This document shows positions 1-8,013 of a stretch of 64,000 nucleotides of DNA, piece after piece. This DNA comes from Paenibacillus harenae DSM 16969 (lineage in GTDB: Bacteria; Bacillota; Bacilli; Paenibacillales; Paenibacillaceae). Positions within the stretch are counted from its first letter, which is position 1; each line of letters starts with the position of its first letter. The notes beneath the pieces are model-generated. The model did no database searches, had not been told where the DNA came from, and saw nothing but the letters and a program-made list of their open reading frames with translations. The translations under genes were made by a program, and so were the position numbers. The DNA is taken from contig NZ_KE383842.1 in the NCBI RefSeq assembly GCF_000422465.1, positions 827,845-891,844 on the forward strand, given 5' to 3'.

Positions 1-171
1 CCGCAGGCGAATATTAAACGGATCCAACCGGGTCTGCTGCAAAATACCCGGGTCTGGGAAATTTTTTACAGCGTAGAAGGCAGTCCGGATCGTTATTATT
101 ATGAATTCTACCGATTTGACAATGGACAATTTCTTGAGGAATATAAATTGCCGGCCGGGACGGAGCCATAG
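1..171 (+). CDS. C-terminal fragment of an unrecognised protein
   Basis: An open frame enters from the left edge in frame 1 and runs 56 codons to a TAG stop. The visible tail is rich in Tyr, Phe and Asp and contains EFYRFDNGQFLEEYKLP. No family was recognised and the start lies outside the window. It is credible as coding because it has no stops, ends directly on a hairpin terminator whose stem overlaps the stop codon, and reads in the direction of the next two genes. Confidence 0.6.
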   Translation, partial: PQANIKRIQPGLLQNTRVWEIFYSVEGSPDRYYYEFYRFDNGQFLEEYKLPAGTEP

Positions 172-190
172 GGCTCCGTTTCCTATTTTT
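161..190 (+). terminator. Rho-independent terminator of the leftmost gene
   Basis: CGGAGCC (161-167) pairs perfectly with GGCTCCG (172-178) across the loop ATAG, followed by a T-rich run. The stop codon of the upstream frame lies inside the hairpin. Confidence 0.8.
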
Positions 191-218
191 ACACCGCCAT
201 ACCTGCTGCTAACTATGA

Positions 219-256
219 TATACTTTCGTATAGCGGAATTGATATACGAATAAATA
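219..256. promoter_or_regulatory. Perfect inverted repeat upstream of the membrane protein/FtsH-like operon
   Basis: TTCGTATA (225-232) and TATACGAA (243-250) form a perfect 8-bp inverted repeat with a 10-bp centre. A TATAAT hexamer follows at 255-260, so the repeat occupies the usual operator/-35 zone of a promoter for the gene starting near 287. The left arm resembles the loxP arm, but the spacer length differs. An operator is the simpler reading. Confidence 0.4.
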
Positions 257-286
257 TAATATTGGCAGCGGGAGGGATTTTTGAAG

Positions 287-817
287 ATGATGAAACCGCG
301 AGTGATTCCCGTATTGATTACAGCCGCCATATCGGCTTGCCTGTTGTTTGGCGGATGGGCGATATATAATCAGGTTGCGATCGCAGCCCCGTTAGAGAAG
401 GTAACGCAAGAAGTGGACGGCGTCGTTTCTTCAAGCAAGCCCGTTATGAACGATGAGCGGGTGACGATTGAACTCGTTCTGGAACCGGACGCGAATGTCC
501 GAAACATATATGCGGCTATTGAAGAAAACGGCAAGGAATTGTTCGGCGCCCGGGAGCTTGAATTGAATATCCGGTCGGAATCGAGCAAGCAGCTGGAGGA
601 GCTGTGGTCTGCATCCTTGTTCCTTGTTGCGGAAGCAATGGAGACCAAGACGTATTCCAGCATTCCAGCAGCGATGAATGAAGCAGCGAAAGCGTATGAA
701 GACGTAACGGTATCGGCGGAAATGGATGAAACAAACGTATATATTACACTGAAAGATTCGAAAACGGTCAAGTATGTCGTGCTTCCGCGTATTCCCGCCA
801 AATTGGAGGTGTGGTAG
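287..817 (+). CDS. Membrane-anchored protein of unknown function
   Basis: A 176-residue product with one N-terminal hydrophobic segment (about residues 6-24, VIPVLITAAISACLLFGGW), then an acidic, Ala/Glu-rich domain expected outside the membrane. No known domain was recognised. GGAGGG at 271-276 lies 10 nt from ATG 287; TTG 281 and ATG 290 are alternatives. The stop is one base from the next start, so it is almost certainly co-translated with the FtsH-like protease. A role as partner, substrate adaptor or regulator of that protease is inference from linkage only. Confidence 0.8.
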   Translation: MMKPRVIPVLITAAISACLLFGGWAIYNQVAIAAPLEKVTQEVDGVVSSSKPVMNDERVTIELVLEPDANVRNIYAAIEENGKELFGARELELNIRSESSKQLEELWSASLFLVAEAMETKTYSSIPAAMNEAAKAYEDVTVSAEMDETNVYITLKDSKTVKYVVLPRIPAKLEVW

Positions 818-818
818 C

Positions 819-2312
819 ATGCGAAAGTATTTGCCCGAAATCGCTATAGGTCTTGTGCCTGTTCTTATCGTTTTTTTAATTTTTATCGGCCAGAACGTCG
901 TACCGGTACTCATGCTCGGCGCGCTTGGCTTTGTCGTCTTCTATGCGGCGCGCGGAAGAGGCAAGATGACGGCCATGACCGGCCAGCAGCGCCGTCCGGG
1001 CACGAAAGCCGAACCGTTCTCGTTTGAGCAAATCGGCGGCCAGGAGAGGGCAAAGCAGGAGCTTATCGAGGCGCTCGACTTTCTCGTGAAGCAGGAGCAA
1101 ATCGCGAAGCTCGGCATTCGTCCGCTCAAGGGGATTCTGTTGGCGGGGCCTCCGGGAACGGGTAAAACGCTGCTGGCGAAAGCGGCCGCTCATTATACGG
1201 ATTCGATTTATTTGGCGGCTTCCGGCAGTGAATTCGTCGAAATGTACGTCGGGGTCGGAGCGGGCCGCATCCGCGACCTGTTCAAGGAAGCTCGAACGAA
1301 GGCGAATAAAGCCAAAAAAAGCAGCGCCGTCATATTTATCGATGAGATTGAAGTGATCGGCGGCAAGCGCGACGGCGGCCAACAGCGTGAATACGATCAA
1401 ACCCTGAATCAGCTTTTAACGGAAATGGACGGCATCCATGCGAACGAGTCGCCGAGGATCCTGCTGATCGCGGCAACGAACCGCAAGGAAATGCTGGACA
1501 GCGCCCTGCTGCGTCCGGGCCGCTTCGACAGGCATATTAGCGTCGATCTGCCGGATAAGAAGGGCAGACTGCATATTTTAAACATTCACGCAAACAATAA
1601 ACCGATCGCAGAGGATGTTCATTTGGAACGTATCGCATCGGAGTCGTTCGGTTTCTCCGGCGCCCAGCTTGAAAGCGTTATGAATGAAGCCGCTATCTAT
1701 GCGCTGCGTGAAAATACGGACAAGATTACCGAGAATCATTTGTCGATGGCAATCGATAAGGTCATGATGGGCGAGAAGACGGATCGCGAGTCATCCAAGG
1801 AAGAACGCGAGCGAGTGGCGCTTCATGAGCTCGGCCATGCCATTATGGCGGAGATCGTTCGGCCGGGAAGCGTATCGCAGGTCGCTTTGTCCCCGCGCGG
1901 CCAGGCGCTCGGCTATGTCAGACATAATCCGCTGCAGGATCAGTACCTCTATACGGAATCGTTTCTAAACGGTCAAATTATGATTGCGCTCGGGGGCGCT
2001 GCGGCTGAGGAAATGTTTTACGGCGGCAGAAGCACCGGCTCGAAAAACGATTTTGAGCAATCGATGAGTATCGTAAAAACGTTAGTCGAGTCGGGCTTGA
2101 CGGATCTTGGCATCATAGACGCCTCTATGATGACGAAAGAAGCCTGGGCTAACATAAATCGGACCATTTTAGATAAGCTAATGTCGCGAACCAAAGAAAC
2201 GCTTGAAGCGAAGCGCGAAGTGTTTGCAAGTTCCCTGGAGACGCTATTGCGCGAGGAAACGCTGAGCGGCGATGAGTTTCGGCACCTTTTGAACGCCGAT
2301 ACAGCCGCGTAA
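819..2312 (+). CDS. Short FtsH-like membrane AAA+ zinc metalloprotease
   Basis: A 497-residue AAA+ protease. Two adjacent hydrophobic segments (about 7-24 and 27-44) form a membrane hairpin with almost no external loop. The ATPase follows: Walker A GPPGTGKT (110-117), pore motif MYVGVGAGRIRDLF (142-155), Walker B FIDE (173-176), and a second region of homology ending RPGRFDR. The M41-type protease domain has HELGH (336-340) and the likely third zinc ligand Asp411 in KNDF, so both activities look intact. It is shorter than the usual FtsH of about 630-650 residues because the extracytoplasmic domain is missing, so it is probably a paralogue of housekeeping FtsH. ATG 819 has GGAGGT eight bases upstream; the open frame extends to 774 inside the preceding gene, but no ribosome site supports that start. 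Confidence 0.93.
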   Translation: MRKYLPEIAIGLVPVLIVFLIFIGQNVVPVLMLGALGFVVFYAARGRGKMTAMTGQQRRPGTKAEPFSFEQIGGQERAKQELIEALDFLVKQEQIAKLGIRPLKGILLAGPPGTGKTLLAKAAAHYTDSIYLAASGSEFVEMYVGVGAGRIRDLFKEARTKANKAKKSSAVIFIDEIEVIGGKRDGGQQREYDQTLNQLLTEMDGIHANESPRILLIAATNRKEMLDSALLRPGRFDRHISVDLPDKKGRLHILNIHANNKPIAEDVHLERIASESFGFSGAQLESVMNEAAIYALRENTDKITENHLSMAIDKVMMGEKTDRESSKEERERVALHELGHAIMAEIVRPGSVSQVALSPRGQALGYVRHNPLQDQYLYTESFLNGQIMIALGGAAAEEMFYGGRSTGSKNDFEQSMSIVKTLVESGLTDLGIIDASMMTKEAWANINRTILDKLMSRTKETLEAKREVFASSLETLLREETLSGDEFRHLLNADTAA

Positions 2313-2334
2313 AACGTTTACAATATTACAATTT

Positions 2335-2366
2335 GAAGGCGGAGCCTGCTTCCGCCTTCTATTTTT
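2335..2366 (+). terminator. Terminator after the FtsH-like gene
   Basis: GAAGGCGGA (2335-2343) pairs perfectly with TCCGCCTTC (2351-2359) and is followed by a T-rich tail. It separates the protease operon from the hydroxyacyl-CoA dehydrogenase operon. Confidence 0.85.
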
Positions 2367-2461
2367 GATGAAAATCGTTATAATGAGATTGAACCTTATT
2401 CACAAAAATTGCATCGCAATAGGTTATAAGCGCAATCTCACCACATAAAGGAGCTATCACA

Positions 2462-3334
2462 TTGAACATAAAAAAGGTCGGAGTGGTCGGAGTAGGAACA
2501 ATGGGCCAGGGCATCGCAGAAATGCTGGCTTCGAAGGGATTGGACGTCCTTATTATTGAACGCTCGGACGAGCGTCTTGCATATGGAAAGCAAATGATCG
2601 AAATTAATCTGGATAAGCAAATCGAGAAATGGGCGCTTACGCAAGCGGAGAAAAAGCTGATTATGAATCGTATCGAGCCGACGCTCAGCTATGACCGGCT
2701 TAAGGATTGCGAGCTAGTTATCGAGACGATAACCGAAGACCTGGAGAGCAAAAAAACGATTTTCGCGGAAATCGATCAAATTTGCGGACCCGACGTCATC
2801 TTGGCCAGCAATACCTCCACCCTTAGCTTGACGGAGCTTGCAAGCGCAACAAAGCACCCGGACCGGGTAATCGGCACCCATTTCATTTATCCCGTATCGA
2901 AGATCGATCTGGTCGAAATCGTGCGGGGATTGAAGACGTCCGAGGAGACTTTTGCGAGAACAAAGCATTTCGTTGAAGAAGTCATTCACAAAAAAGGGGT
3001 CATGGTATTCGAGTCTCCCGGGTTTGTGACGACCCGGCTTATTTGCCTGTTCATCAACGAGGCTCTGCATGTTCTCGAGGAAGGCGTAGCCTCAGCCGAG
3101 GACATTGATAACGCCATGCGTATAGGCTATTCGTTCCAGCACGGCCCGTTTGAAATGTGTGACCGTTTCGGCCTCGATTCCGTGCTTGCCGCCCTCGAGC
3201 GGATGTTCCGCGAATACGGGGAGCTGAAATACCGTCCTTCCATCGTGCTTAAGAAGCTGGTACGAGCCGGTCATCTGGGCGTCAAATCAGGCGTCGGCTT
3301 CTTCAAATACGATAAGGATGGGGATCGAATCTAA
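2462..3334 (+). CDS. 3-hydroxyacyl-CoA dehydrogenase (3-hydroxybutyryl-CoA dehydrogenase-like)
   Basis: A 290-residue NAD-dependent dehydrogenase that would interconvert 3-hydroxyacyl-CoA and 3-ketoacyl-CoA in fatty acid or butanoate metabolism. The Rossmann motif GVGTMG is at 10-15. Catalytic Ser lies in SNTSTLSL, catalytic His140 in THFIYP, and Glu152 follows. At the position of the Asn often found in PGFxxNR there is Thr (PGFVTTR), as in the PGFVTSR subgroup, so exact substrate is open. The start is TTG 2462, with AAAGGAG at 2447-2453 and eight-base spacing. The stop overlaps the acetate kinase start (TAATG), so the two genes are translationally coupled. Confidence 0.92.
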   Translation: MNIKKVGVVGVGTMGQGIAEMLASKGLDVLIIERSDERLAYGKQMIEINLDKQIEKWALTQAEKKLIMNRIEPTLSYDRLKDCELVIETITEDLESKKTIFAEIDQICGPDVILASNTSTLSLTELASATKHPDRVIGTHFIYPVSKIDLVEIVRGLKTSEETFARTKHFVEEVIHKKGVMVFESPGFVTTRLICLFINEALHVLEEGVASAEDIDNAMRIGYSFQHGPFEMCDRFGLDSVLAALERMFREYGELKYRPSIVLKKLVRAGHLGVKSGVGFFKYDKDGDRI

Positions 3335-4545
3335 TGAAGGTACTCGTTATTAATGCAGGAAGCTCTTCTTTGAAATATCAGCTGTATGACATGCGGGATG
3401 AATCGGTGCTTGCCAGCGGCCGCGTCGAGCGAATCGGAATGGATTCCTCGATCGTTACGCATGAGCCGGTTGATAAGCCAGAGGTCCGTCAAGTCAGCGA
3501 AATTCTGGATCATGTTACGGCTGTTAAGAGAGTAACGGAAATGCTGACCAATCCGGAATTCGGAGCGATTTCCCATATGAATGAAATTGAAGCGGTCGGC
3601 CATCGCGTCGTGCACGGGGGCGAGGTATTCAGCAGCTCGGTGCTCGTTACCCCGGAAGTTAAGCTCGAAATCCGCAGGCTGTTCGATCTGGCTCCGCTCC
3701 ATAATCCCGCCCACATGATGGGGATTACGGCGGTAGAAACGAATATGCCGGATGTGCCGCAGGCAGTCGTCTTCGATACGGCCTTCCACCAAACGATGCC
3801 GAACACTTCGTACTTATATCCGATCCCTACGGTTCTATACCGCCGTCACAAAATTCGCCGTTACGGTTTTCACGGCACGTCACATTCCTACGTCAGCGCG
3901 CAGGCCGCAGCTTATTTGAAAAAGCCGCTGGAATCGCTTAAAATGATTACCTGCCACATCGGGAACGGGGCGAGCTGCACCGCTATTTTGGATGGAAAAT
4001 CGTATGACACCAGCATGGGGATGACTCCGTTGGAAGGGCTGATGATGGGAACGCGAAGCGGCGATCTCGATCCGGCTATCGTCCCATTCGTGATGAATAA
4101 AGAAGAATTGACATTGAATGAAGTAAATTCTATGCTTAACAAACATAGCGGTATGCTTGCTGTTTCCGGCATCAGCAGCGATATGCGCGAGGTTACGGAA
4201 GCGATGCGGGATGGCGACAAAAACGCGAAGCTCGCCTTTGACATGTACGCGTACCGCGTCAAAAAATATATCGGATCATACGCCGCAGCGATGAATGGTT
4301 TGGATACGCTTGTATTTACGGCAGGCGTCGGCGAGAACTCGGCCGCTCTGCGCAAAGCGGTCTGCGAAGGAATTACGTTCCTGGGCCTCGAGCTGGACGA
4401 GGAATGCAATGCGGAGCGGCGCAAGGATATACGGGAAATTTCGACGGACAACTCACGGGTGAAGGTGCTTGTCGTACCGACCAACGAAGAGCTGCTGATC
4501 GCACGGGATACGTATAACCTTGTCAAGCAAGCCCAAACCTCATAA
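3334..4545 (+). CDS. ackA: Acetate kinase
   Basis: A 403-residue cytoplasmic kinase interconverting acetyl phosphate plus ADP with acetate plus ATP in overflow metabolism. The ASKHA N-terminal signature VLVINAGSSSLKYQL is at 3-17. Other family signatures visible are GHRVVHGG, PLHNP, the FDTAFHQTMP block, HIGNG and GENS near the C terminus. Length matches bacterial AckA (about 400). Translation starts at ATG 3334, whose A is the last base of the preceding stop. There is no phosphotransacetylase next to it; instead a hydroxyacyl-CoA dehydrogenase precedes and a DnaD protein follows. Confidence 0.95.
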   Translation: MKVLVINAGSSSLKYQLYDMRDESVLASGRVERIGMDSSIVTHEPVDKPEVRQVSEILDHVTAVKRVTEMLTNPEFGAISHMNEIEAVGHRVVHGGEVFSSSVLVTPEVKLEIRRLFDLAPLHNPAHMMGITAVETNMPDVPQAVVFDTAFHQTMPNTSYLYPIPTVLYRRHKIRRYGFHGTSHSYVSAQAAAYLKKPLESLKMITCHIGNGASCTAILDGKSYDTSMGMTPLEGLMMGTRSGDLDPAIVPFVMNKEELTLNEVNSMLNKHSGMLAVSGISSDMREVTEAMRDGDKNAKLAFDMYAYRVKKYIGSYAAAMNGLDTLVFTAGVGENSAALRKAVCEGITFLGLELDEECNAERRKDIREISTDNSRVKVLVVPTNEELLIARDTYNLVKQAQTS

Positions 4546-4574
4546 TCGGCGTATAGTTGGAGGGACAGCCCGCA

Positions 4575-5255
4575 GTGAACAACGAGATTTGGAAGGCGTA
4601 CACGCATGGGATGGCCGCAGCGCTTCAAGAGGGTGGCGTGCATGTGTCCGCCATGCTTCTGCGCACCTATCGCCAGCTGGATTTGTCGGATACGGAAGCG
4701 ATGCTGCTGCTGCAAATCATGGTGTATATGGAAGCGGATTTAAACGATTTTCCGACGCCGGAGGAGCTTGCCGGGCGAATGGGCTTATCCGTCAGGGACG
4801 TAGGTCAAATGCTGGGCAGGCTGATGAAGGATGATTTTCTGACCATTGATGAATATATAGACAGCGCGACAGGAATGCAAGCAGAACGGTACAACTGGAG
4901 CGGCTGGTTGTTTAAAGCGGCACAACTAACGGCGGAGCTGAAGCGGGAAACAAAGAAAACGGAGCGTCAGGCGATTCGACCGTTATCCGCAGCCTCTTCG
5001 GACCTGTTCAGCGTATTCGAGCAGGAATTCGGACGGCTGCTGTCCCCGATGGAATGCGAAACGATTTCCGGGTGGCTGGATCAAGACCGGTATACCGAAG
5101 AAATAATCCGTTTCGCGTTGAAGGAAGCCGTATTCGCCGGGAAGCTAAGCTTCCGCTATATTGACCGGATCTTAATCGAATGGAGCCGGAACCGGGTGAC
5201 GAATGAAGAGGAAGCGCGCGCGCACTCGCAGAAGTTTCGGGGTGGAAGAGGCTGA
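4575..5255 (+). CDS. DnaD-domain replication-initiation protein
   Basis: A 226-residue product. The N-terminal half (to about residue 105) has the winged-helix features of DnaD, including YRQLDLSDTEAMLLLQIMVY and GRMGLSVRDVGQMLGRL. The C-terminal DnaD/DnaB2 domain is recognisable by FEQEFGRLLSPMECETISGW and the ending RYIDRILIEW. DnaD works with DnaB and DnaI in loading the DnaC helicase in Bacillus. GTG 4575 is preferred because GGAGGG (4559-4564) sits ten bases upstream; the upstream TTG 4557 overlaps that ribosome site. In Bacillus subtilis dnaD lies next to nth, whereas here nth is about 18 kb away, so this could be the main DnaD or a paralogue. Confidence 0.88.
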   Translation: MNNEIWKAYTHGMAAALQEGGVHVSAMLLRTYRQLDLSDTEAMLLLQIMVYMEADLNDFPTPEELAGRMGLSVRDVGQMLGRLMKDDFLTIDEYIDSATGMQAERYNWSGWLFKAAQLTAELKRETKKTERQAIRPLSAASSDLFSVFEQEFGRLLSPMECETISGWLDQDRYTEEIIRFALKEAVFAGKLSFRYIDRILIEWSRNRVTNEEEARAHSQKFRGGRG

Positions 5256-5282
5256 GCCGATAGGCTTGGCTTCTTTCCTTTT
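5245..5282 (+). terminator. Terminator overlapping the dnaD-like stop codon
   Basis: Bases 5245-5258 can pair along their whole length with 5263-5276 across a GATA loop, with several G-U pairs, followed by a short T-rich tail. The stem starts inside the coding region. Confidence 0.6.
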
Positions 5283-5369
5283 ATACGCTTCGATGACACA
5301 GGCCCGTCTTATAGATTCCCCGTATTTAGCGAATAGTAAAGGGGAAGCCAGCGGAAAGGAGAACTGCAC

Positions 5370-5474
5370 ATGGGCGACGATTCGATTAAGCCAAACGGCT
5401 CACAGCATGCCGCGCCTCCATCGAATGATCCGAAGAAGCAAGGAAGATCCGCAGCCAAGAAAAAATCGAAGTAA
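5370..5474 (+). CDS. Small Lys-rich peptide of unknown function
   Basis: A 34-codon frame starting at ATG 5370 with a good ribosome site, AAAGGAG at 5355-5361, eight bases upstream. The peptide is hydrophilic, begins MGDDSIKPNG and ends in a basic tail (RSAAKKKSK). It has no signal peptide or membrane segment. A hairpin terminator follows 19 bases after the stop. The ribosome site and terminator support expression; no family was recognised. A small spore or DNA-associated peptide is conceivable but unproven. Confidence 0.5.
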   Translation: MGDDSIKPNGSQHAAPPSNDPKKQGRSAAKKKSK

Positions 5475-5492
5475 ACCGTCAAGATATCGAAC

Positions 5493-5525
5493 GGGCCGAC
5501 AGCTGCTGCTGCCGGCCTGTTGTTA
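5493..5525. terminator. Hairpin between convergent genes
   Basis: GGCCGACAGC (5494-5503) pairs with GCTGCCGGCC (5508-5517) with one mismatch, followed by a T-rich stretch on the + strand. It ends the small Lys-rich gene and may also act on the opposite strand. Confidence 0.6.
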
Positions 5526-5541
5526 TTGTGGAGTGTTGTTT

Positions 5542-6567
5542 TTATGGTTTGACGGCATAGACAAGATGCGTATACGCATGCTGCTTCTCCGTGATGGTCG
5601 AATAGCCCCGGGACTCGAACCATTCGATTAGCTCGCAGAGGAGGGACGGAGTAACTTCCAAGGAGTCAAGCTCCTTCAGGCTGGATGGTCTCTGCTCGCG
5701 GTCATGAGCCTCGAACATTAAACCGGTGATGACGATGCGGCCGCCGCTCATCAGCACGCGGTCCATCTCGCCAAGCGCATATAGTTGTTGGGACCGGTTC
5801 AAGTGATGCAGAGCGAAGCTGCAGCCAATGAAAGCATAGGCTTGTGAGGTTAGGGGCAGAGCAAGCAGATTTCCCTGCCTGGCGTTCACCTGAGGTAACC
5901 TGTCCCGAAGGATGGCGAGCATCTCGGCCGATTGCTCAATAACGGTAAGCTTTGCGCCGCCGCTCGCAAGCAATACGGTTAAGTTGCCGCTGCCCGCCCC
6001 CAGCTCGAGGCCCCTTTCGCCCGTCTGAGGATCCAGCCAGTCGGCTGTTCGGGCAAGCGCTTGGTAGTAATGTTCTTCGGGCAGCAAGCCTTCTAAATGA
6101 ACGTACGGCGCTACGATGCCGTACCGGCGAGCCAGTTCGTCATAATTCCACCGGTCGTTCCAGGAAGAGCGGAGCAGCCTGTTTTGCTTTAATCGGCTAG
6201 CGGCCGGCTCGGCTTGCGCGATACGGACGGAATCGGATTGGTGCCAAGCTGCGATCGTGTCGTCAAGCGCCTGCAGCGTCTGGGTGACGCTCACCCATTC
6301 TTCGTACATTTCAGCCCGTGCTCCGTCCATCTTGCGAATGAAAGCAGCGGGATCGGCCAGCGAGTCCAGCGAATCTGAAATGGCCGTTATCGGCAGTCCC
6401 AATTCCCTGAGCGTAACGATCCATTGCAGCCTCATCATATCCTCTTCCGAATAGATGCGGTAGCCGTTCTCGATTTCCTTCATTGGCCGAATCAAGCCTT
6501 TTTCTTCATAATAACGCAATGCCCTGGGCGTGACCCCAAGCGTCTTCGCGGCTTCGTGCACCTTCAA
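5542..6567 (-). CDS. MerR-type regulator fused to a SAM-dependent methyltransferase
   Basis: A 341-residue two-domain protein. Residues 1-70 are a MerR winged helix (MKVHEAAKTLGVTPRALRYYEEKGLI, cited in part: TPRALRYYEEKGLIRP), followed by a coiled linker to about 115. From about 170 there is a class I methyltransferase fold with motif I LELGAGSGNLTVLL and a later FALHHLNRS segment. The regulator may sense SAM or a methylatable ligand; that is inference. TTG 6567 is used because GGGAGG lies seven bases upstream; GTG 6561 is an alternative. It lies downstream of the mtn operon on the same strand but is separated by a terminator, so it is probably transcribed alone. Confidence 0.88.
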   Translation of the reverse strand: MKVHEAAKTLGVTPRALRYYEEKGLIRPMKEIENGYRIYSEEDMMRLQWIVTLRELGLPITAISDSLDSLADPAAFIRKMDGARAEMYEEWVSVTQTLQALDDTIAAWHQSDSVRIAQAEPAASRLKQNRLLRSSWNDRWNYDELARRYGIVAPYVHLEGLLPEEHYYQALARTADWLDPQTGERGLELGAGSGNLTVLLASGGAKLTVIEQSAEMLAILRDRLPQVNARQGNLLALPLTSQAYAFIGCSFALHHLNRSQQLYALGEMDRVLMSGGRIVITGLMFEAHDREQRPSSLKELDSLEVTPSLLCELIEWFESRGYSTITEKQHAYTHLVYAVKP

Positions 6568-6613
6568 GCAATCGCCTCCCGGAACTATTATGAACCTTGC
6601 CGCTGCGTTAAAG

Positions 6614-6665
6614 TCAATAAAAAGAGCGATTCAGGGGCGAAATTATTGTCCCGGAACCGCTCTTC
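6614..6665 (-). terminator. Terminator of the proBAC-mtnWXB operon
   Basis: On the minus strand a 17-bp imperfect stem (arms 6649-6665 and 6621-6637) is followed by TTTTTATT. It lies just past the mtnB stop and before the MerR-methyltransferase gene. Confidence 0.75.
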
Positions 6666-6685
6666 ATGCACGTTGAAAGCTTGTT

Positions 6686-7336
6686 TTAGTTACCTTTCTT
6701 CAGCAGCTCCAAACGATACACGTATTCGAAAATAAACTCAAAAGCTTCGAGGTGACGCTTTGCTTCAAAGGCATTCGCGCCCCATGCGTATATCCCATGC
6801 TTCCGAAGCAGAATGCCGGGAATGTTCTGCGCGATCCTCTCGGTTACTTCGGGAACGATAGAGGGGATATGAGCGAAGTTGGAAACGATCGGGATGTCGA
6901 TATGCGCCTCTTCCTCCCAGATGTTGAAGCCCTTGATGAGCTCAACGCCGTCCACGGGAACGGATTTGCGATCCCAGAAATATTCGGAGATGACGTTGTT
7001 GAAGATCGTATGGACGTGAAAAATCGCGCCGGCGCCCGTCAGCCTGTAAATCTCACAATGAATGAGCGTTTCTGCGGAAGGCTTCAGCCGCGTCGATTCG
7101 CAAGGTTTGCCTTCCCGGTCAACAAACAAATAATCTTCGGGCGTATGAACCGTTTTATCCTTGCCGCTTGCCGTAATCGCAAACTGGAATTCCTCGGCAT
7201 TAAAATCTCCGACCCGGATAGAGAGATTGCCGCTCGTACCCGGGAACCAGCCGCGGTTAGCGAATAATTCCTTTACCTCGCGGAGCTCGGCAAGCGCCCG
7301 CTGCTTATCCTCTAATGCGATTTGTTGAAAGCTCAT
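6686..7336 (-). CDS. mtnB: Methylthioribulose-1-phosphate dehydratase
   Basis: A 216-residue class II aldolase/adducin-family enzyme that dehydrates 5-methylthioribulose 1-phosphate to 2,3-diketo-5-methylthiopentyl 1-phosphate in methionine salvage. Visible features are GWFPGTSGNLSIR near the N terminus, the metal-binding IFHVHT segment, and a further His in LLRKHGIYAWG. Length fits the family (about 205-215). Its ATG overlaps the mtnX stop by four bases (ATGA). It is the last gene of the operon and is followed by a terminator. Confidence 0.93.
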   Translation of the reverse strand: MSFQQIALEDKQRALAELREVKELFANRGWFPGTSGNLSIRVGDFNAEEFQFAITASGKDKTVHTPEDYLFVDREGKPCESTRLKPSAETLIHCEIYRLTGAGAIFHVHTIFNNVISEYFWDRKSVPVDGVELIKGFNIWEEEAHIDIPIVSNFAHIPSIVPEVTERIAQNIPGILLRKHGIYAWGANAFEAKRHLEAFEFIFEYVYRLELLKKGN

Positions 7337-8013
7337 TTCGACAGCGTCCTTTCCGCATTCATTTGTTTAATAATATCGTGGAACGTTTCATATTCGTAAT
7401 GCGGCAAGCCGAGCTCCTTACATTTGGTTGTTAAATGAGAGCGGGAGTAAACGACATCGGCGAGCTTGGCGCCTTCAAAGTCGGTCACGCTGTCGCCAAT
7501 AATGATGCGCTCGTACCGGTCAGCCGGAAAGTTGCGCATAATGGTCGTTTTGCACATGCCGCAATCGTTCGTGCAATGTCCGTCGCAAGGATTCGGCCAT
7601 AATATTTCGATTTGATCGCCGCTAAAGTCGCCGCCGTTACAGTAAATGTGGTCACGGGCAATGCCGAATCGTTCAAGAATCGGATAAACGAAAAAATCGA
7701 TCCCGCCGCTTGTGACATAAAACTCGATTTGATGCTCCTTGCAATAGGTCAAAAAAGACGTGAAGCCTTCACGGATGCGGGCGTTGGATATGCCGAATTC
7801 GACGACCTCCTTCTCCATGGAAGCAGGGAGGAGACGGAAAAGCTGCCCAACGCCTTCCTTAATGGAGATCTCCTGCGCGATAGTCCGTTCGGCGATCCGT
7901 TCCCACCCGGGCGGGTTAAAATGCTTAATGATCGCGATAATATTATCGTTGACCGTTATCGTTCCGTCAAAATCGCAGAACACGATGCGTTTCTTAGCTG
8001 TCTGGTTGGTCAT
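7333..8013 (-). CDS. mtnX: 2-hydroxy-3-keto-5-methylthiopentenyl-1-phosphate phosphatase
   Basis: A 226-residue HAD-superfamily phosphatase that removes phosphate from 2-hydroxy-3-keto-5-methylthiopentenyl 1-phosphate to give the acireductone. HAD motif I FCDFDGTIT has nucleophile Asp14 and acid/base Asp16. Motif II is VTSGG and motif III/IV is IIGDSVTDFEGA. Cysteines in NPCDGHCTNDCGMCK resemble the MtnX cap. ATG 8013 overlaps the mtnW stop (ATGA); the frame extends to 8031, but that would place the start deeper inside mtnW without a ribosome site. Confidence 0.93.
   Translation of the reverse strand: MTNQTAKKRIVFCDFDGTITVNDNIIAIIKHFNPPGWERIAERTIAQEISIKEGVGQLFRLLPASMEKEVVEFGISNARIREGFTSFLTYCKEHQIEFYVTSGGIDFFVYPILERFGIARDHIYCNGGDFSGDQIEILWPNPCDGHCTNDCGMCKTTIMRNFPADRYERIIIGDSVTDFEGAKLADVVYSRSHLTTKCKELGLPHYEYETFHDIIKQMNAERTLSK

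Noticed and set aside
219-256. Functional loxP-type recombination site
   Set aside because: Central spacer has the wrong length, the right arm diverges and no recombinase is near; treated as an operator candidate.
3912-4715. 267-codon minus-strand frame over ackA and dnaD
   Set aside because: Antisense shadow of two recognised genes.
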